Assembly (NCBI GenBank): GCA_003153335.1
Contig: PLYG01000430.1
Coordinates: 1,094-36,165, forward strand
From: Betaproteobacteria bacterium
GTDB lineage: Bacteria > Pseudomonadota > Gammaproteobacteria > Burkholderiales > Casimicrobiaceae
Reading direction: 5' to 3'
DNA: 35,072 bases
In this document: in pieces, positions 7,425-14,703 of the stretch
Position numbering within the stretch: position 1 is the stretch's first letter
Layout of the letters: the number at the start of each line of letters is the position of its first letter
Notes under the pieces: generated by a model
The model's input: the letters and a program-made list of their open reading frames with translations, nothing else
Database searches by the model: none
What the model was told of the DNA's origin: nothing
Translations under genes and position numbers: made by a program

Positions 7425-8593
7425 CATTCGCCGGGTCCCTTGATGACGTAGGGCTTGCTCTGTGGTGCGCTAACGGCCACGTCCGCATTGACGAGGACGG
7501 GTTCGATCCAGATGATGCGATGTTGCTGCCGACCTTCGCCGTACGGCTGGTTGCGGAAATGGCCCCGGCGCCAGAAGGTGGGCAAGTGCCGGCCACTGTC
7601 GATCGCAGGCCCGCCGCCGCCACTGAGAGGTGGGGTCTTGGCGCCAATCACGATCCGGTCGTAGGTACGCGTCAGTTGTCGCTCCAGCTTGCCACGTTTG
7701 CCGGCACCCACGCGCGCCAGCCGCACCTGCAACTCGCTACGCTCGTTCAGTGGCGTCTTCACCACCTTCTCGGTGTTCAAATACAGCAAAATTTTGCAGA
7801 GGTGGAAGAGGCACTGCCGGATATCGGTGGCTTCGGCCGCCTCGCGCTTCAGGCCCCGCGCGTCATCATCGTTCAGCGCCTCTTCAAGCACCTCCAGCAT
7901 GGTTGCGTTTTCGTCGTGGACGGTGAGGGTGATCGCCGCCGTCGCATCGTCAAGGTTATCCTTCTTCCCGTAGGCAGTCCCCGTGAAGACAAACTCAATA
8001 AAGCGCAGCCCGCTTTCCGGATAACCGGGGGGCACCACACCGGTCAAAACATATGCTCCCTCGAAGACGTGGGCCCCCGAGGCAGGGTTGATCAAGTGGT
8101 AAGGCGATGACACCGCGTCGCCACATTGGATGTACTGGATTGGATACGGGGGACGCACCATGGCCGCTGGAATGCCCTCGGCGATGTCGGTATTTTGCAG
8201 GCCGGCTTCAAGTCCCATTGTGGTTTGGAAGAAGTGCTTGCCCTGAAATCGCCAGCGAAGGTAGTCGAGGAGCCAATATATCTGCCCCTGCTCCGTGACA
8301 CCCGGCAAACCGCTGGACACACCGACGAAGGCGCGGAAGGAGGGGTGCTTCGCACACATCCTCTCGATCACCGGCTGGTTCATCGACTCCGTCGCCAGCA
8401 TGCGAATCAGATCGTCATACGCGACCCGGCCAAAGGCAAGTACGTGATAGTCGTCGGCGCCGAGCTTGTAGCCGCTGGTCTCGGCGATATGCCCCATGGC
8501 CGCCATGAGGCGGTAAGGGTGCGGCAAGCGTGCGATGGCAGGGTCGTAGTCGCTGGCAGCGATCTCCGCCGGGCCGGGTTGGTGCGGGGTCAT
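7424..8593 (-). CDS. AcrVA2-like candidate (389 aa)
   Basis: The start at ATG 8593 overlaps the previous stop (ATGA). The C-terminal motif at about residues 337-370 (FWRRGHFRNQPYGEGR, then IIWIEPVLVN) is, from memory, the hallmark of a family of plasmid and phage proteins that includes AcrVA2-like proteins. AcrVA2 of Moraxella blocks type V-A CRISPR by reducing cas12a expression. The rest shows a LDYLRWRFQGKHFF core, a VIEFVF/FIEFVF-type strand region, and a helical segment with KILLYLNTEK. This length is in the range of the family. Membership is inference; activity against CRISPR is unproven. A decayed tandem copy lies directly downstream. Confidence 0.55.
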   Translation of the reverse strand: MTPHQPGPAEIAASDYDPAIARLPHPYRLMAAMGHIAETSGYKLGADDYHVLAFGRVAYDDLIRMLATESMNQPVIERMCAKHPSFRAFVGVSSGLPGVTEQGQIYWLLDYLRWRFQGKHFFQTTMGLEAGLQNTDIAEGIPAAMVRPPYPIQYIQCGDAVSSPYHLINPASGAHVFEGAYVLTGVVPPGYPESGLRFIEFVFTGTAYGKKDNLDDATAAITLTVHDENATMLEVLEEALNDDDARGLKREAAEATDIRQCLFHLCKILLYLNTEKVVKTPLNERSELQVRLARVGAGKRGKLERQLTRTYDRIVIGAKTPPLSGGGGPAIDSGRHLPTFWRRGHFRNQPYGEGRQQHRIIWIEPVLVNADVAVSAPQSKPYVIKGPGE

Positions 8594-9309
8594 GCGAGTT
8601 CCGTAGGGTCTGTGGTGGCGCCAGAGCGAGCCGCGCGCCGGCGTGGCCAAGCCCGCTCCGGGGTAGCGGCATAATCGTCTTCCACCGCAACCATGGCGGC
8701 GATCAGGGCCGCTCGCGTGCGCGGTGAATGACCGCCACTGCCGCAGAACTCCAGCGAGCACCGGTTGAATTCCCCGCCCGTCGGGTCGTTGGTGATGGAA
8801 AGAACGACATCGCCGTCGGTCTGCAGATGGAGCAGCATTGCCGATTCACCCATCGGGGTCATCTCGCCCATGCGGCCCACCGTCTTCGTGGTTGGTTCAC
8901 GGGACAGGGAGGGCAGTGTGGGTAGTGCCGCGCGCACCAGATCGCCGCCGGGGCCAATCAATGCCGAGGCCAGCGTTTGATGCAGTCCGCTGAGCACCGC
9001 CTGCGCAATGGGCTCTTTGACGTGACCGAACACCGCCGCCAGCGACATCGCGAACTGCGCGGCATCATCTCCCCGGATAAATATCCCCGGCCAGTCGTCC
9101 CCGAACTGCAGGGACCCAGTCTCCACGCGCGCCGGCACCGCCGGGAACGCCCGAATTCCAGCGGACATCACCGACTGCTGGGTGTCGGCGCCGTCGATGG
9201 CAGCGAGCCGCTGCTGGGCGACCACCAGACGGCCATTGAGGTCGCGCACGCACGTCAAGCACCAGCCGTCCGGCGAGTGCGCGCAGTCTTGCAGGTGCGG
9301 TTGGGTCAT
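8590..9309 (-). CDS. Hypothetical 239-aa protein with N-terminal Cys/His cluster
   Basis: Residues 7-20 (QDCAHSPDGWCLTC) hold a Cys-His-Cys-Cys set that could bind zinc. The middle contains a compact alpha/beta region (QFGDDWPGIFIRGDDA), then helical segments and an Arg-rich C-terminus. No family recognised. It lies upstream of and overlaps the AcrVA2-like candidate by 4 bp, and downstream of two very small ORFs, all apparently driven by the promoter/operator at 9555-9576. Confidence 0.65.
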   Translation of the reverse strand: MTQPHLQDCAHSPDGWCLTCVRDLNGRLVVAQQRLAAIDGADTQQSVMSAGIRAFPAVPARVETGSLQFGDDWPGIFIRGDDAAQFAMSLAAVFGHVKEPIAQAVLSGLHQTLASALIGPGGDLVRAALPTLPSLSREPTTKTVGRMGEMTPMGESAMLLHLQTDGDVVLSITNDPTGGEFNRCSLEFCGSGGHSPRTRAALIAAMVAVEDDYAATPERAWPRRRAARSGATTDPTELA

Positions 9310-9343
9310 CGTGGCCTTGTGTGTGCGTTACGAGCTGCATGGG

Positions 9344-9445
9344 TCAGGCGCACGGGACGGTCCAGCGCATACGCCAGCCGTGCGGCGGCTGACACTCGGC
9401 GTCAATACTTTCGCGTGGATCATCGCGGACGATCCGGTATTCCAT
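9344..9445 (-). CDS. Possible 33-aa small protein
   Basis: ATG 9445 starts MEYRIVRDDPRES and ends WTVPCA. Composition is protein-like (acidic-basic alternation, two Cys, two Trp), and it overlaps the previous short ORF by 26 nt in another frame. There is no homology to offer and no clear ribosome site. Confidence 0.35.
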   Translation of the reverse strand: MEYRIVRDDPRESIDAECQPPHGWRMRWTVPCA

Positions 9446-9545
9446 CGCCGGCCCTCTGCTGAGGACAGGAGCCGCAGTTACGGACGATGGCAGGCGCCAG
9501 CGTGACCTTGGCGGGTGTCTTGGGGGTCGTGTTTGGCTGTTTCAT
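9420..9545 (-). CDS. Possible 41-aa leader protein of an operator-controlled operon
   Basis: The ATG at 9545 follows the -10-like CATAAT of site 3 by 9 nt, the same arrangement as at the 10250 gene, which supports it as a genuine start. The product is basic, Thr/Pro-rich at its N-terminus, with NCGSCPQQR near the centre. Its first position in the unit that leads to the 239-aa and 389-aa genes suggests at least that transcription begins here. Confidence 0.45.
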   Translation of the reverse strand: MKQPNTTPKTPAKVTLAPAIVRNCGSCPQQRAGDGIPDRPR

Positions 9546-9554
9546 GATGTCTAC

Positions 9555-9576
9555 ATTATGCCCGAATGTGGGCATA
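9555..9576 (-). promoter_or_regulatory. Palindromic operator and promoter (site 3)
   Basis: 9557-9576 reads TATGCCC-GAATGT-GGGCATA, with perfect 7-bp arms in which both halves carry the same compensated change (G/C at the variable position). On the minus strand this gives GGG-CATAAT, then nine bases, then ATG at 9545. The paired substitution argues for a protein-binding palindrome rather than chance. Confidence 0.75.
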
Positions 9577-9637
9577 TATACAAGCGAAGGATCGCCTTGT
9601 TCGACGGAGTTTTGCTATGAAAAATGACACCGGGGCC

Positions 9638-9655
9638 GCCGCGCCAGCGCGGCGC
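9638..9655 (-). terminator. GC-rich hairpin downstream of the 9670 gene
   Basis: A 7-bp stem (CGCCGCG with its complement, CCAG loop) lies 15 bp after the stop at 9670. On the minus strand a run of five T follows only about 15 nt later, so as an intrinsic terminator it is weak; it may simply mark the operon end. Confidence 0.35.
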
Positions 9656-9669
9656 TATTGCCGCCTGCC

Positions 9670-10053
9670 TCAGGCGTACAGCGCGGACTCGCGCCTCTCG
9701 CGCTCCGCCCGCAGGGCGAGATAGGCGACGTTGGTGGCTTCCGGGTTCTCCAACCGCAAGCTGATAAGGGGCCGGCACATCCGGCCGGCGGGGTAGCCCG
9801 GTTCCAGCGTCAGGGCGACCTCTTCGAGCACACGTAACCGCTGCGCTTCGTCATATCCGACATCCGTATGCAGGTCCCGATCCGGTTGTTGGCGGAGCGG
9901 CGGATATTCGGATCGATAGACGGTGTAGCGGGCAACTGCCTGCCAGTCGGCCCGCATGTCGGCCAACACCTTGTCGGTCTTGGGCGGGGTGGCGGCTGCC
10001 GTCGCGCAGGAGGAGGTGGCTTCGGGGATGATTTGCACCACAGCGCTGGTCAT
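9670..10053 (-). CDS. Hypothetical 127-aa protein
   Basis: Start at ATG 10053, overlapping the upstream stop as ATGA. The first 25 residues are Ser/Thr/Ala-rich, then a helical segment with DMRADWQAVARYTVYRSEYPPLR and a C-terminal helix rich in Glu/Arg. No family recognised. It is the second gene of the two-gene unit controlled by site 4. Confidence 0.6.
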   Translation of the reverse strand: MTSAVVQIIPEATSSCATAAATPPKTDKVLADMRADWQAVARYTVYRSEYPPLRQQPDRDLHTDVGYDEAQRLRVLEEVALTLEPGYPAGRMCRPLISLRLENPEATNVAYLALRAERERRESALYA

Positions 10054-10250
10054 TTGAGACCCTTCAGCGCTTCGCGGGCGATCTTGGGCACCTGCTGCTC
10101 CATGCAAACCACTGTGCCGCAGCCTTCGCTGGCCGGCTTGTTGGCGAGGTTGGGGCAGAACGCCGAACAGGTCTCGCCCTCGGCAAACTCGATGAGCCGC
10201 AGCAGGGCAATGGCTCTGGGGCCTTGCGACAGAGCGGTTGGTGTGGGCAT
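10050..10250 (-). CDS. Cys-rich 66-aa protein, predicted leaderless
   Basis: Start at ATG 10250, nine bases after the TATAAT of site 4 and with no Shine-Dalgarno. The protein has a short helical N-terminus (AIALLRLIEFAEGE), then CSAFCPNLANKPASEGCGTVVC: four Cys that could form a zinc knuckle or Fe-S site. No family recognised. A longer frame starting at 10502 reads through the operator and is rejected. Confidence 0.6.
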   Translation of the reverse strand: MPTPTALSQGPRAIALLRLIEFAEGETCSAFCPNLANKPASEGCGTVVCMEQQVPKIAREALKGLK

Positions 10251-10259
10251 GATGCGCCA

Positions 10260-10281
10260 ATTATACCCGCTTTTGGGGATA
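10260..10281 (-). promoter_or_regulatory. Palindromic operator and promoter (site 4)
   Basis: 10262-10281 reads TATACCC-GCTTTT-GGGGATA. On the minus strand the -10 TATAAT is 10265-10260, preceded by GGG, and the ATG comes 9 nt later at 10250. Confidence 0.75.
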
Positions 10282-10330
10282 CCTGCAATCGTGCGTTGCG
10301 CGCACACGGTGGCGCGCGACGACCAGCCGG

Positions 10331-10480
10331 CTACTTCAGGCCAAGCGCTTGGTGCAAAGCCTCGAATCGGGTTTTCGCTGCAGCGGCCGGTATTTGCCCG
10401 AGCCGCTCCAGTTGCAGGGTAATTGCCAGTGGCGAACGGTTGTGCGCCTTGCTGCATGCGTCGATACTGCGCGATATCTA
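10331..10480 (-). pseudogene. Minus-strand coding relic, family unknown
   Basis: A minus frame without a start codon reads in good protein style (SIDACSKAHNRSP, LAITLQLERLGQIP, TRFEALHQALGLK) and stops at 10331. A TAG closes it upstream near 10485. It is probably the C-terminal remnant of a lost gene. About 50 bp separate it from operator site 4. Confidence 0.35.
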
Positions 10481-10599
10481 GCTGCCGACCTCTTTGGGGC
10501 ACCGCTCATCGACATAGCAGATCAGTCGGTGGCGATCTGAACCACAACACTCAACCTACAACCACGCAATCCGGAGGGCCGGGGGAACGATGGACGGTA

Positions 10600-10786
10600 A
10601 GCCTCACCGGATGCTGCGGAGCAATCCTTCACCCCTCGCTGGAAGGTCTCGAACGAACAGCTCCACTTCGGCAGCGTTGAGGCGGTGTTTACCGCCACCG
10701 ACGCGCAGTTGTCAGAGGTTTCCGGTGTGGGCCCGAAGCTGGCGGCCACAATAACCGAAGTCGTCCGCAGCAAATATCGGGCGTAG
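10600..10786 (+). pseudogene. ERCC4/XPF-type nuclease relic (HhH domain)
   Basis: After a TAA at about 10597 the plus frame gives LHFGSVEAVFTATDAQLSEV followed by SGVGPKLAATITEVVRSKYRA and a stop at 10784-10786. This is the C-terminal helix-hairpin-helix pattern of ERCC4-family endonucleases (FGSVEAV..., then GVGPKxA). The nuclease core is gone and no start codon is present. It lies 48 bp upstream of operator site 5. Confidence 0.65.
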
Positions 10787-10833
10787 GCCAATCTCGCGGC
10801 GTACTCGCCGAGCGTCAGCGCGCTGGTAGACTC

Positions 10834-10855
10834 TATCCCCGAATTCGGGTATAAT
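10834..10855 (+). promoter_or_regulatory. Palindromic operator and promoter (site 5)
   Basis: 10834-10853 reads TATCCCC-GAATTC-GGGTATA, and TATAAT is 10850-10855. The ATG of the exonuclease gene at 10862 follows after exactly six bases, so the A would be the transcription start. A weak -35 candidate, TAGACT (10827-10832), is at 17-bp spacing. Confidence 0.8.
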
Positions 10856-10861
10856 ATCTGC

Positions 10862-11452
10862 ATGAAAGATCAACGCGCAGAGATTTACGTTTCAACCGAT
10901 GTCGAGGCGGACGGCCGCATTCCGGGGTGCAGTTCCATGCTCAGCTTCGGCTCCGCCGCCTTCACGGCCGAAGGCAAGCTCCTGTCCACGTTCACCGCCA
11001 ACCTTGAGCTGCTCGCTGGTGCCGTCGGCGATCCGGGGACGATGGCGTGGTGGGAGAGTAACAAGTCGGCATTCGCGGCGACCCGTACCAACCTGCAGGC
11101 GCCGGCAATGGCGATGCCCGCCTACGTGGCTTGGCTCAAGGGGTTGCCCGGCAAACCTGTCTTCGTTGGCTTCCCGGCGGCCTTCGATTTCCTGTTCGTC
11201 TACTGGTATCTGATCAAATTCGCGGGCGAAAGCCCGTTCAGTCATTCGGCGCTGGACATCAAGACCTACGCGATGGCCTTGCTGCACAAGCCGTACCGCG
11301 AATGCACCAAGCGCAACTTCCCGAGTCACTGGTTCTCCGCTGCGCGACACACCCACGTCGCGCTCGACGACGCCATCGAGCAGGGCGAGCTGTTCTGCAA
11401 AATGTTGGACGAACACCGGCGACAGCCTCAGCCGCTGCCGGCGCGGCCATGA
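10862..11452 (+). CDS. DEDDh-type 3'-5' exonuclease (RNase T/DnaQ fold)
   Basis: 196 residues. The family's acidic residues are visible: TDVEAD (D13, E15), a second-motif Asp at FPAAFDFLF (D109), the LDIK Asp (D132), and the last motif HTHVALDDA with His 165 and Asp 169/170. These define a two-metal 3'-5' exonuclease acting on DNA or RNA ends; similar short proteins are common in phages. It is the first gene after operator site 5, predicted leaderless, and overlaps the next gene by ATGA. Confidence 0.82.
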   Translation: MKDQRAEIYVSTDVEADGRIPGCSSMLSFGSAAFTAEGKLLSTFTANLELLAGAVGDPGTMAWWESNKSAFAATRTNLQAPAMAMPAYVAWLKGLPGKPVFVGFPAAFDFLFVYWYLIKFAGESPFSHSALDIKTYAMALLHKPYRECTKRNFPSHWFSAARHTHVALDDAIEQGELFCKMLDEHRRQPQPLPARP

Positions 11453-11646
11453 ACGGGCCGATCCGCGAGGGCACCTTCACGACTTCCGAGGGCGAGTTCG
11501 TGAAGATCGAGGTCCAGCATTACCCCAAGAAGCGCTTCGTGTTGCGGCGCCTGAAGCGTAACGAGCAAGGCGCCCACGTCTACGCCGACAACGACTTGCG
11601 GCCGGTTTCGCCCGAGGTCTGGACCGGCCTCGAAACGTGGCTATAG
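11449..11646 (+). CDS. Hypothetical 65-aa protein
   Basis: The ATG at 11449 overlaps the exonuclease stop. Composition suggests a small beta-rich fold: [28 protein letters not shown], then [15 protein letters not shown]. Translational coupling to the exonuclease hints at a linked role; no family recognised. Confidence 0.6.
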   Translation: MNGPIREGTFTTSEGEFVKIEVQHYPKKRFVLRRLKRNEQGAHVYADNDLRPVSPEVWTGLETWL

Positions 11647-11684
11647 CCGGCGCCGACCCATCATCACTAACTCAAGGAATAACC

Positions 11685-12170
11685 ATGCCCGCCACCCGCG
11701 TATCCCAGCAACTCGCCGCCCACGAGGCAATGATCCCCATGGCTAAGTGGTCCAAGGATCACTGGAGCACGCTCGCGTACATCGAGACCGTCATGGTCGA
11801 GTGCGCCTGCTTTCAGGTAGGGCTCGATCCGCGCATGCGGTCCAATCGGCACAATTTCCGGATATTGCACGAGGATTGCCAATGGCCGTTACGCCGAGGC
11901 GGCACCTCCGGCCGGGCGACGGCGTCCATGGCCATAGTCATGCGCCCCGAGCATGCCACCGCCTTGAATGACGGTGAGCGCGTAGCCGGCCACGACGACT
12001 GGGGTTGCGTCTTGGACTTGGCGGCAGAAGGACTGTTCACGACCCCGCCGGAGAAGATCGATCCGTGCGTCATGCTGCACTTCGCTCCGCGCGGACTGGC
12101 GTTGGCCAGCGCCTTGCGGGCGCATAAGGCTGCCGGGGGTAACTTCCGGAGTTGCGTTCCCTCCGCCTGA
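11685..12170 (+). CDS. Hypothetical 161-aa protein
   Basis: Start at ATG 11685 with AAGGA about 8 nt upstream; an in-frame ATG at 11637 would overlap the previous gene and lacks such a site. It contains WSKDHWSTLAYIETVMVECACF near residues 22-43, a basic segment (RMRSNRHNFRIL) and WGCVLDLAAEGLF. No family recognised; the four Cys are too scattered to call zinc binding. Confidence 0.6.
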   Translation: MPATRVSQQLAAHEAMIPMAKWSKDHWSTLAYIETVMVECACFQVGLDPRMRSNRHNFRILHEDCQWPLRRGGTSGRATASMAIVMRPEHATALNDGERVAGHDDWGCVLDLAAEGLFTTPPEKIDPCVMLHFAPRGLALASALRAHKAAGGNFRSCVPSA

Positions 12171-12178
12171 GCGGTCGC

Positions 12179-12739
12179 ATGCGTTCCAACCTATCTTCCG
12201 TCCCCATCCCGCGTCGGCTCGGCGAGCGTCCGCGCGACCCGCGCGGACTGCCCATCCCCTACGTGGTGCTGGTGATCAACGGGAAACCTGATTTCCGGAT
12301 CACCGATGTCGAGCGCTGGGCGACCGTTGTCAATCATCGGCTTTGCGCGTTGTGCGGGGAGCCTCTTGGCGCCCGCGTAGCGTTCATCGGCGGTCCCAAG
12401 TCGAATATCTCCCGCTGCTTTACCGACGGACCCATGCATCGGGATTGCGCCGAGTACGCGATTCGCGTGTGTCCGTACCTCGCCCTCCGGCATATGAAGC
12501 GCACCGACGATACCGTGGCCCCTGATGGGGTGGCACTCAAGGTGATCGAGGAGATGGATGAAGAACGGCCCGAACGCTTTTTCGTCGGGATCACCACTCG
12601 CTACGAGGTTGATCTGTTGCCCAGCGGCTCGGCCTACATCCGCGCCGGGGAGTGGGACAGTGTGGCGTGGTTCCGCCACGGTGAACCCGTGGGGCCGCCC
12701 GAGGCGCCGGCGACGGCCACGCCAAGCCCAACCAGCTAG
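12179..12739 (+). CDS. Conserved hypothetical zinc-binding protein, 186 aa
   Basis: Start at ATG 12179. After a VVLVINGKPDFRITD strand comes LCALCGEPLG (CxxC) near residue 55, then GPMHRDCAEYA and VCPYLA, a Cys/His set that would complete one or two zinc sites. The pattern (PYVVL-NGKPDF, CGxCGEPLG, MHxxCAxYAxxxCP) is one I associate with widespread phage and actinobacterial hypothetical proteins. Function is unknown. Its stop overlaps the convergent 12736 gene by 4 bp. Confidence 0.62.
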   Translation: MRSNLSSVPIPRRLGERPRDPRGLPIPYVVLVINGKPDFRITDVERWATVVNHRLCALCGEPLGARVAFIGGPKSNISRCFTDGPMHRDCAEYAIRVCPYLALRHMKRTDDTVAPDGVALKVIEEMDEERPERFFVGITTRYEVDLLPSGSAYIRAGEWDSVAWFRHGEPVGPPEAPATATPSPTS

Positions 12740-13092
12740 TCTTCGCGCACCGAGGTCGGCATCTGCCGCAGCTCGAAAAAATTACCCCCGTCCGGATGCT
12801 CGGCCATATACAGGTGAGCAAGGTCCTGCGCGTAGTTGTTGTTGATCTTGAAGTTCTCTTCGACATCGGCCAGCGCGCAGTTGTGGCGCGAATACTCGAT
12901 GATCGTGCGCGACGAGTAATGTTCACGACCCTTGCGCCACATGATGTCGGCCTGCTGGCAGAAAGCAGACCAGATGTGCCAGTTCGAGGGGAACCACTGC
13001 GGGAATCCTTTGCTGTATCGCTGCTTGCCTTCGCTGAGCAGCCGCAGTTCCTTGGCATCGGCAGGCGCATCCTCCGGGTCGATCGAGATCAT
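12736..13092 (-). CDS. Conserved phage-type hypothetical protein, 118 aa
   Basis: The start at ATG 13092 is chosen because AGG lies 5-7 nt upstream and because upstream ATGs would overlap the plus-strand frame at 13100. It shows FPSNWHIWSAFCQQADIMW, then REHYSSRTIIEYSRHNCA, then KINNNYAQDLARLY-like and a FFELR end, a set of motifs I recall from phage hypothetical proteins of unknown role. It is convergent with the zinc-protein gene. Confidence 0.62.
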   Translation of the reverse strand: MISIDPEDAPADAKELRLLSEGKQRYSKGFPQWFPSNWHIWSAFCQQADIMWRKGREHYSSRTIIEYSRHNCALADVEENFKINNNYAQDLAHLYMAEHPDGGNFFELRQMPTSVRED

Positions 13093-13099
13093 CGCCTGA

Positions 13100-13633
13100 G
13101 TGAGCATCCGACAGGCCGTTGCACTGCACCGCGTCACCAACCTCCGCGTGTTTGGCGCTGTTTCGCCAGATCGGCCGACGAAAAATGGAAGGCTTGAATT
13201 CGTGGTGGACCGTCTTGCCGGGACTACGCTGCAGGACCTTGACGACTTTCAGGCTGAGCTGGAGGCGCTGCTTGGCGTGGCCGTAACAGTATTGACGCCT
13301 AGCGATTTTCCGGCGCGGGCGCAGGCCGCGATGTTGACCGACACGGTCGCGGTCAAACCCGCCGGCGAGGGGCAGCAGTCAGTCGTACTGCGGCAGGTAG
13401 GCAGGGTCGATCTTGCCGTCAGGCTGTACCCACGGCGGGGGCTCCCGCCGAATGCGCTCGGTGGCGCTCCGGATGCGCTGATGGGCCGCGTGCAATTCCG
13501 CCTTCGAGAAGAACTCCAGCAGCCCGAGCGTGGCGCCGCCGGTGGTGTTAGCCAGCATGCATACGTGATCGCGGCCCAGCAACTCCTGCCAGTAATTGAA
13601 GGCGTCGATGCTGCTGTCGCCGTTAGGCGGTAA
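13100..13633 (+). pseudogene. Degenerate MNT-type nucleotidyltransferase (MntA-like)
   Basis: From a GTG at 13100, residues 5-85 follow the MNT antitoxin pattern: ALHRVTNLRVFGAV, FVVDRLAGTTLQDLDDF, ELEALLGVAVTVLTPSD. The catalytic signature GS-x-x-R-G...SDxD is destroyed (GAVSPDRPTKNGRLEF): the Ser and both Asp are lost. The natural stop is also lost, so the frame runs on antisense to the 13379-13735 gene. No HEPN toxin partner is adjacent. MNT proteins normally AMPylate their HEPN toxins; this copy should not. Confidence 0.6.
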
Positions 13634-13735
13634 CGCAATCGTGAAGCGCAACCCGCTGCGCATGGCGAGGACCAGTTCCGGCCAGCCGGGGTAGCCACAA
13701 CCAATGGCGACTGCCGTTTCGGGGGCTGGGGTCAA
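13379..13735 (-). CDS. Hypothetical 118-aa protein
   Basis: ATG 13735 overlaps the stop of the upstream gene (ATGA-type, 4 bp). It contains GYPGWPELVLAMRSGLRFTIAL, a central CMLANTTGGATLGLLEFF, and a basic helix AHQRIRSATERIRRE. No family recognised. It is the last gene of the minus-strand run starting at 14462. Confidence 0.6.
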   Translation of the reverse strand: MTPAPETAVAIGCGYPGWPELVLAMRSGLRFTIALPPNGDSSIDAFNYWQELLGRDHVCMLANTTGGATLGLLEFFSKAELHAAHQRIRSATERIRREPPPWVQPDGKIDPAYLPQYD

Positions 13736-14169
13736 GAATCCTCCTGCTGGGACGTGGTGAGCTCAACGTGCAGCAGACGGGCAATTCCTTCAGCCGCATC
13801 ATCGCGCTCGCCGCGCGACGCGTAATGCTCGCCAATGACCCGGAATGGAGGATTCTCGGCGTGCATCTCAAACCGGTACCGCCCGCGCTCATCGTGCGGC
13901 AGATTGATCAATTGCACGAGTGGCCGTGGCCGGATCACGGGCTCGGTGCGACCAAGGGGCGGACGGGCAGTCAGGACCAACCGGCCGGTGGTTTGGTCCA
14001 ACAGATGCAGCCACGTAATGCCGGCAGTGACCTCGATCCAGTCAATCGCCTCGGCTGCCGTGCTGAACTCGCGTTGCCCGAGCTTGCCTTTCTGGCGGTA
14101 GATAGCCACCAACGTTGCCGGTAAGACCTTGGCAAAGGTTTCTTGCAACGCGGTGCTGAGCGCGGCCAT
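13732..14169 (-). CDS. Hypothetical 145-aa protein
   Basis: A mixed alpha/beta protein: an N-terminal helix (STALQETFAKVLPATLVAIYRQ), then alternating strands (TWLHLLDQTTGRLVLTARPP) and RYRFEMHAENPPFRVIGEH, with an acidic C-terminus. No family recognised. It overlaps the downstream gene by 4 bp and lies 20 bp after the membrane-protein gene, so it is probably co-transcribed. Confidence 0.6.
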   Translation of the reverse strand: MAALSTALQETFAKVLPATLVAIYRQKGKLGQREFSTAAEAIDWIEVTAGITWLHLLDQTTGRLVLTARPPLGRTEPVIRPRPLVQLINLPHDERGRYRFEMHAENPPFRVIGEHYASRGERDDAAEGIARLLHVELTTSQQEDS

Positions 14170-14189
14170 CGTCAGGCGCTGGCCACCGC

Positions 14190-14462
14190 TCAGGTCGGCG
14201 CTGGTGTAGCGCGCCGCAGCAACAACCGGCGACCGTTGCGCACGGCCATGGTGATGGCCCAGACGGACAACGCGATATAGAGCACCACGTTGAACATGCC
14301 GGTGGTGTCTTCGAAGAAGGCTGAGCCCGACCAGCGGATCGAGCGCAGAAACAGCACCATCAGCAACAGGGCGAAAATGGCGAGCGGCAGGACGCCGAAG
14401 TAACCGGCTTTGAAGTAGCGCCAGTTACGGGCGAAGGTGGTGCGCAAAACGGGTAGGGACAT
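14190..14462 (-). CDS. Small two-TM membrane protein, 90 aa
   Basis: Two hydrophobic segments lie at about residues 22-40 (FGVLPLAIFALLLMVLFL) and 57-73 (MFNVVLYIALSVWAITM), with basic residues before the first and after the second. It is the first gene of a three-gene minus-strand unit. Three palindromic elements lie 30-100 bp upstream. Confidence 0.62.
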   Translation of the reverse strand: MSLPVLRTTFARNWRYFKAGYFGVLPLAIFALLLMVLFLRSIRWSGSAFFEDTTGMFNVVLYIALSVWAITMAVRNGRRLLLRRATPAPT

Positions 14463-14493
14463 GGAGTCTTTCGCACCGGCCGGGGCCAGTTGG

Positions 14494-14564
14494 GTTCGGT
14501 TGAGCGAACTCGATTCTGCCTTGAATCGATGGCACGAACAAGCACCGCGTTCGGTTGGGTGAAC
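14494..14564. promoter_or_regulatory. Cluster of three palindromes upstream of the 14462 operon
   Basis: Two 16-bp direct repeats, GTTCGGTTGAGCGAAC (14494-14509) and GTTCGGTTGGGTGAAC (14549-14564), match at 14 of 16 positions. Each is itself a palindrome GTTCG-N6-(C/T)GAAC, and they start 55 bp apart. Between them is CGATTC-TGCCTT-GAATCG (14511-14528). They probably bind a regulator of the divergent minus-strand operon. No open frame explains 14463-14703. Confidence 0.5.
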
Positions 14565-14703
14565 GGGCGAGGGGGCAAAGCGTCTATAGGGGGTAGTGCA
14601 GTAGCGAGAATTCGGGTGGTGCGCGCGATGCGGGAGGGAGGGAGGCAGCGGGAGACAAGGCTCTGCTGCTGGTCGGCGTTGCGGGCGCGTTTACCACGAA
14701 TGC

